DNA of 5,909 nt from Bacteroidota bacterium. GTDB lineage: Bacteria; Bacteroidota; Bacteroidia; Flavobacteriales; Flavobacteriaceae. Positions 5,590 to 5,909 of this stretch are shown here, in pieces. The notes beneath the pieces were generated by a model. That model made no database searches. It was not told the DNA's origin and saw only the letters and a list, made by a program, of their open reading frames with translations. Numbering within the stretch: the stretch's first letter is position 1; the number at the start of each line of letters is the position of its first letter. The stretch covers positions 1 to 5,909 of the forward strand of contig JADFSQ010000137.1 of assembly GCA_022560715.1 (NCBI GenBank), read 5' to 3'. The translations under genes were made by a program, and so were the position numbers.

Positions 5590-5909
5590 TTACTCATTCG
5601 ATAAATTATTGATTAAATCAATAATTCTGCTAGAATATCCGGTTTCATTATCGTACCATCCAATAATTTTCACCATACTTCCTATTACTGAAGTCATTAA
5701 AGAATCGAAAATACAAGAATGAGAATTTCCAACAATATCTATCGATACTATAGGGTCTTCAGTATATTCTAAAATTCCTTTATATTTAGTTTCTGAAGCC
5801 AATTTAAAGGCGGCATTAATTTCGTTTACTGAAACACTATTCTTTACATTAAAAGTTATGTCTGTAAGCGAACCGTTGGCAACAGTAACACGAATGCCAC
5901 AACCACCTA
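5590..5909 (-). CDS. gap: Glyceraldehyde-3-phosphate dehydrogenase, C-terminal part (partial)
   Basis: The reading frame is open from the right edge of the window (5909) to the TAA at 5590, giving 105 visible residues of a protein normally about 330-340 long. The start and the NAD-binding and catalytic Cys regions lie outside. Visible family signatures in order are GCGIRVTVANGSLTDIT (the substrate-domain strand with the conserved Arg), EINAAFK, KGILEYTEDPIVS, a SCIFDS segment and the C-terminal WYDNETGYSSRIIDLI. The Arg and the WYDNE-GYS motif are hallmarks of type I GAPDH. The enzyme interconverts glyceraldehyde 3-phosphate and 1,3-bisphosphoglycerate in glycolysis or gluconeogenesis; cofactor preference cannot be judged from this end. 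A TTG at 5802 could be mistaken for a start but sits inside the conserved domain. The stop is 83 bases upstream of the kinase gene on the same strand, with no clear terminator between, so read-through is possible. Confidence 0.95.
   Translation of the reverse strand, partial: GGCGIRVTVANGSLTDITFNVKNSVSVNEINAAFKLASETKYKGILEYTEDPIVSIDIVGNSHSCIFDSLMTSVIGSMVKIIGWYDNETGYSSRIIDLINNLSNE

Noticed and set aside
5498..5722. Plus-strand open frame across the kinase promoter and GAPDH end
   Set aside because: It covers the conserved GAPDH C-terminus on the opposite strand and has no recognisable protein features.
5590..5802. A short 70-residue gene starting at TTG 5802
   Set aside because: The frame continues upstream to the window edge with clear GAPDH homology, so the TTG is an internal Leu codon of a partial gene.
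1..5909. An undescribed defence, mobile or biosynthetic system
   Set aside because: All genes match well-known families; there are no transposases, integrases, terminal repeats, CRISPR units, toxin-antitoxin pairs or obvious composition shift.

Overview
The window is ordinary chromosomal DNA from a member of the Bacteroidota, most likely class Flavobacteriia. The DNA is AT-rich, and no start codon has a clear Shine-Dalgarno sequence. Promoter-like boxes resemble the Bacteroidota form TAnnTTTG, and the encoded proteins (LpxK, a Nif3 protein with an inserted domain, a Cys-less zinc-ribbon-family protein, a lipoprotein MsrA) look flavobacterial. I assign the class from remembered protein style, not from a search.

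Layout, left to right. (1) Positions 1-225, minus strand: the N-terminal part of a lipoprotein methionine sulfoxide reductase (MsrA), cut by the window edge. (2) Positions 226-349: a gap holding a weak msrA promoter candidate and a strong hairpin-plus-U-tract terminator (295-325) for the operon to its right. (3) Positions 350-2226, minus strand: a two-gene operon with a 2-base gap, Nif3-family dinuclear-metal protein followed by a coiled-coil 'zinc ribbon' protein that has lost all four zinc-binding cysteines. (4) Positions 2227-2268: a 42-base divergent promoter region. (5) Positions 2269-3264, plus strand: lpxK, the lipid A 4'-kinase, converging on the next gene with 7 bases between stop codons. 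(6) Positions 3272-5506, minus strand: a 744-residue hybrid sensor histidine kinase with six exported TPR-like repeats, one membrane helix, HisKA, HATPase and a C-terminal receiver domain. (7) Positions 5507-5589: its promoter region. (8) Positions 5590-5909, minus strand: the C-terminal third of a glyceraldehyde-3-phosphate dehydrogenase, cut by the right edge.

The genes do not form one pathway. Central metabolism (GAPDH), outer-membrane biogenesis (LpxK), protein repair (MsrA), the conserved but poorly understood Nif3/COG1579 pair and a signalling kinase lie side by side. I see no mobile element, CRISPR array, RNA gene, defence system or biosynthetic cluster. The features most worth a second look are the loss of metal ligands in both members of the Nif3/zinc-ribbon pair, the exact 40-residue period of the kinase sensor repeats, the kinase's receiver domain with no visible downstream partner, and the very short predicted leader of lpxK.
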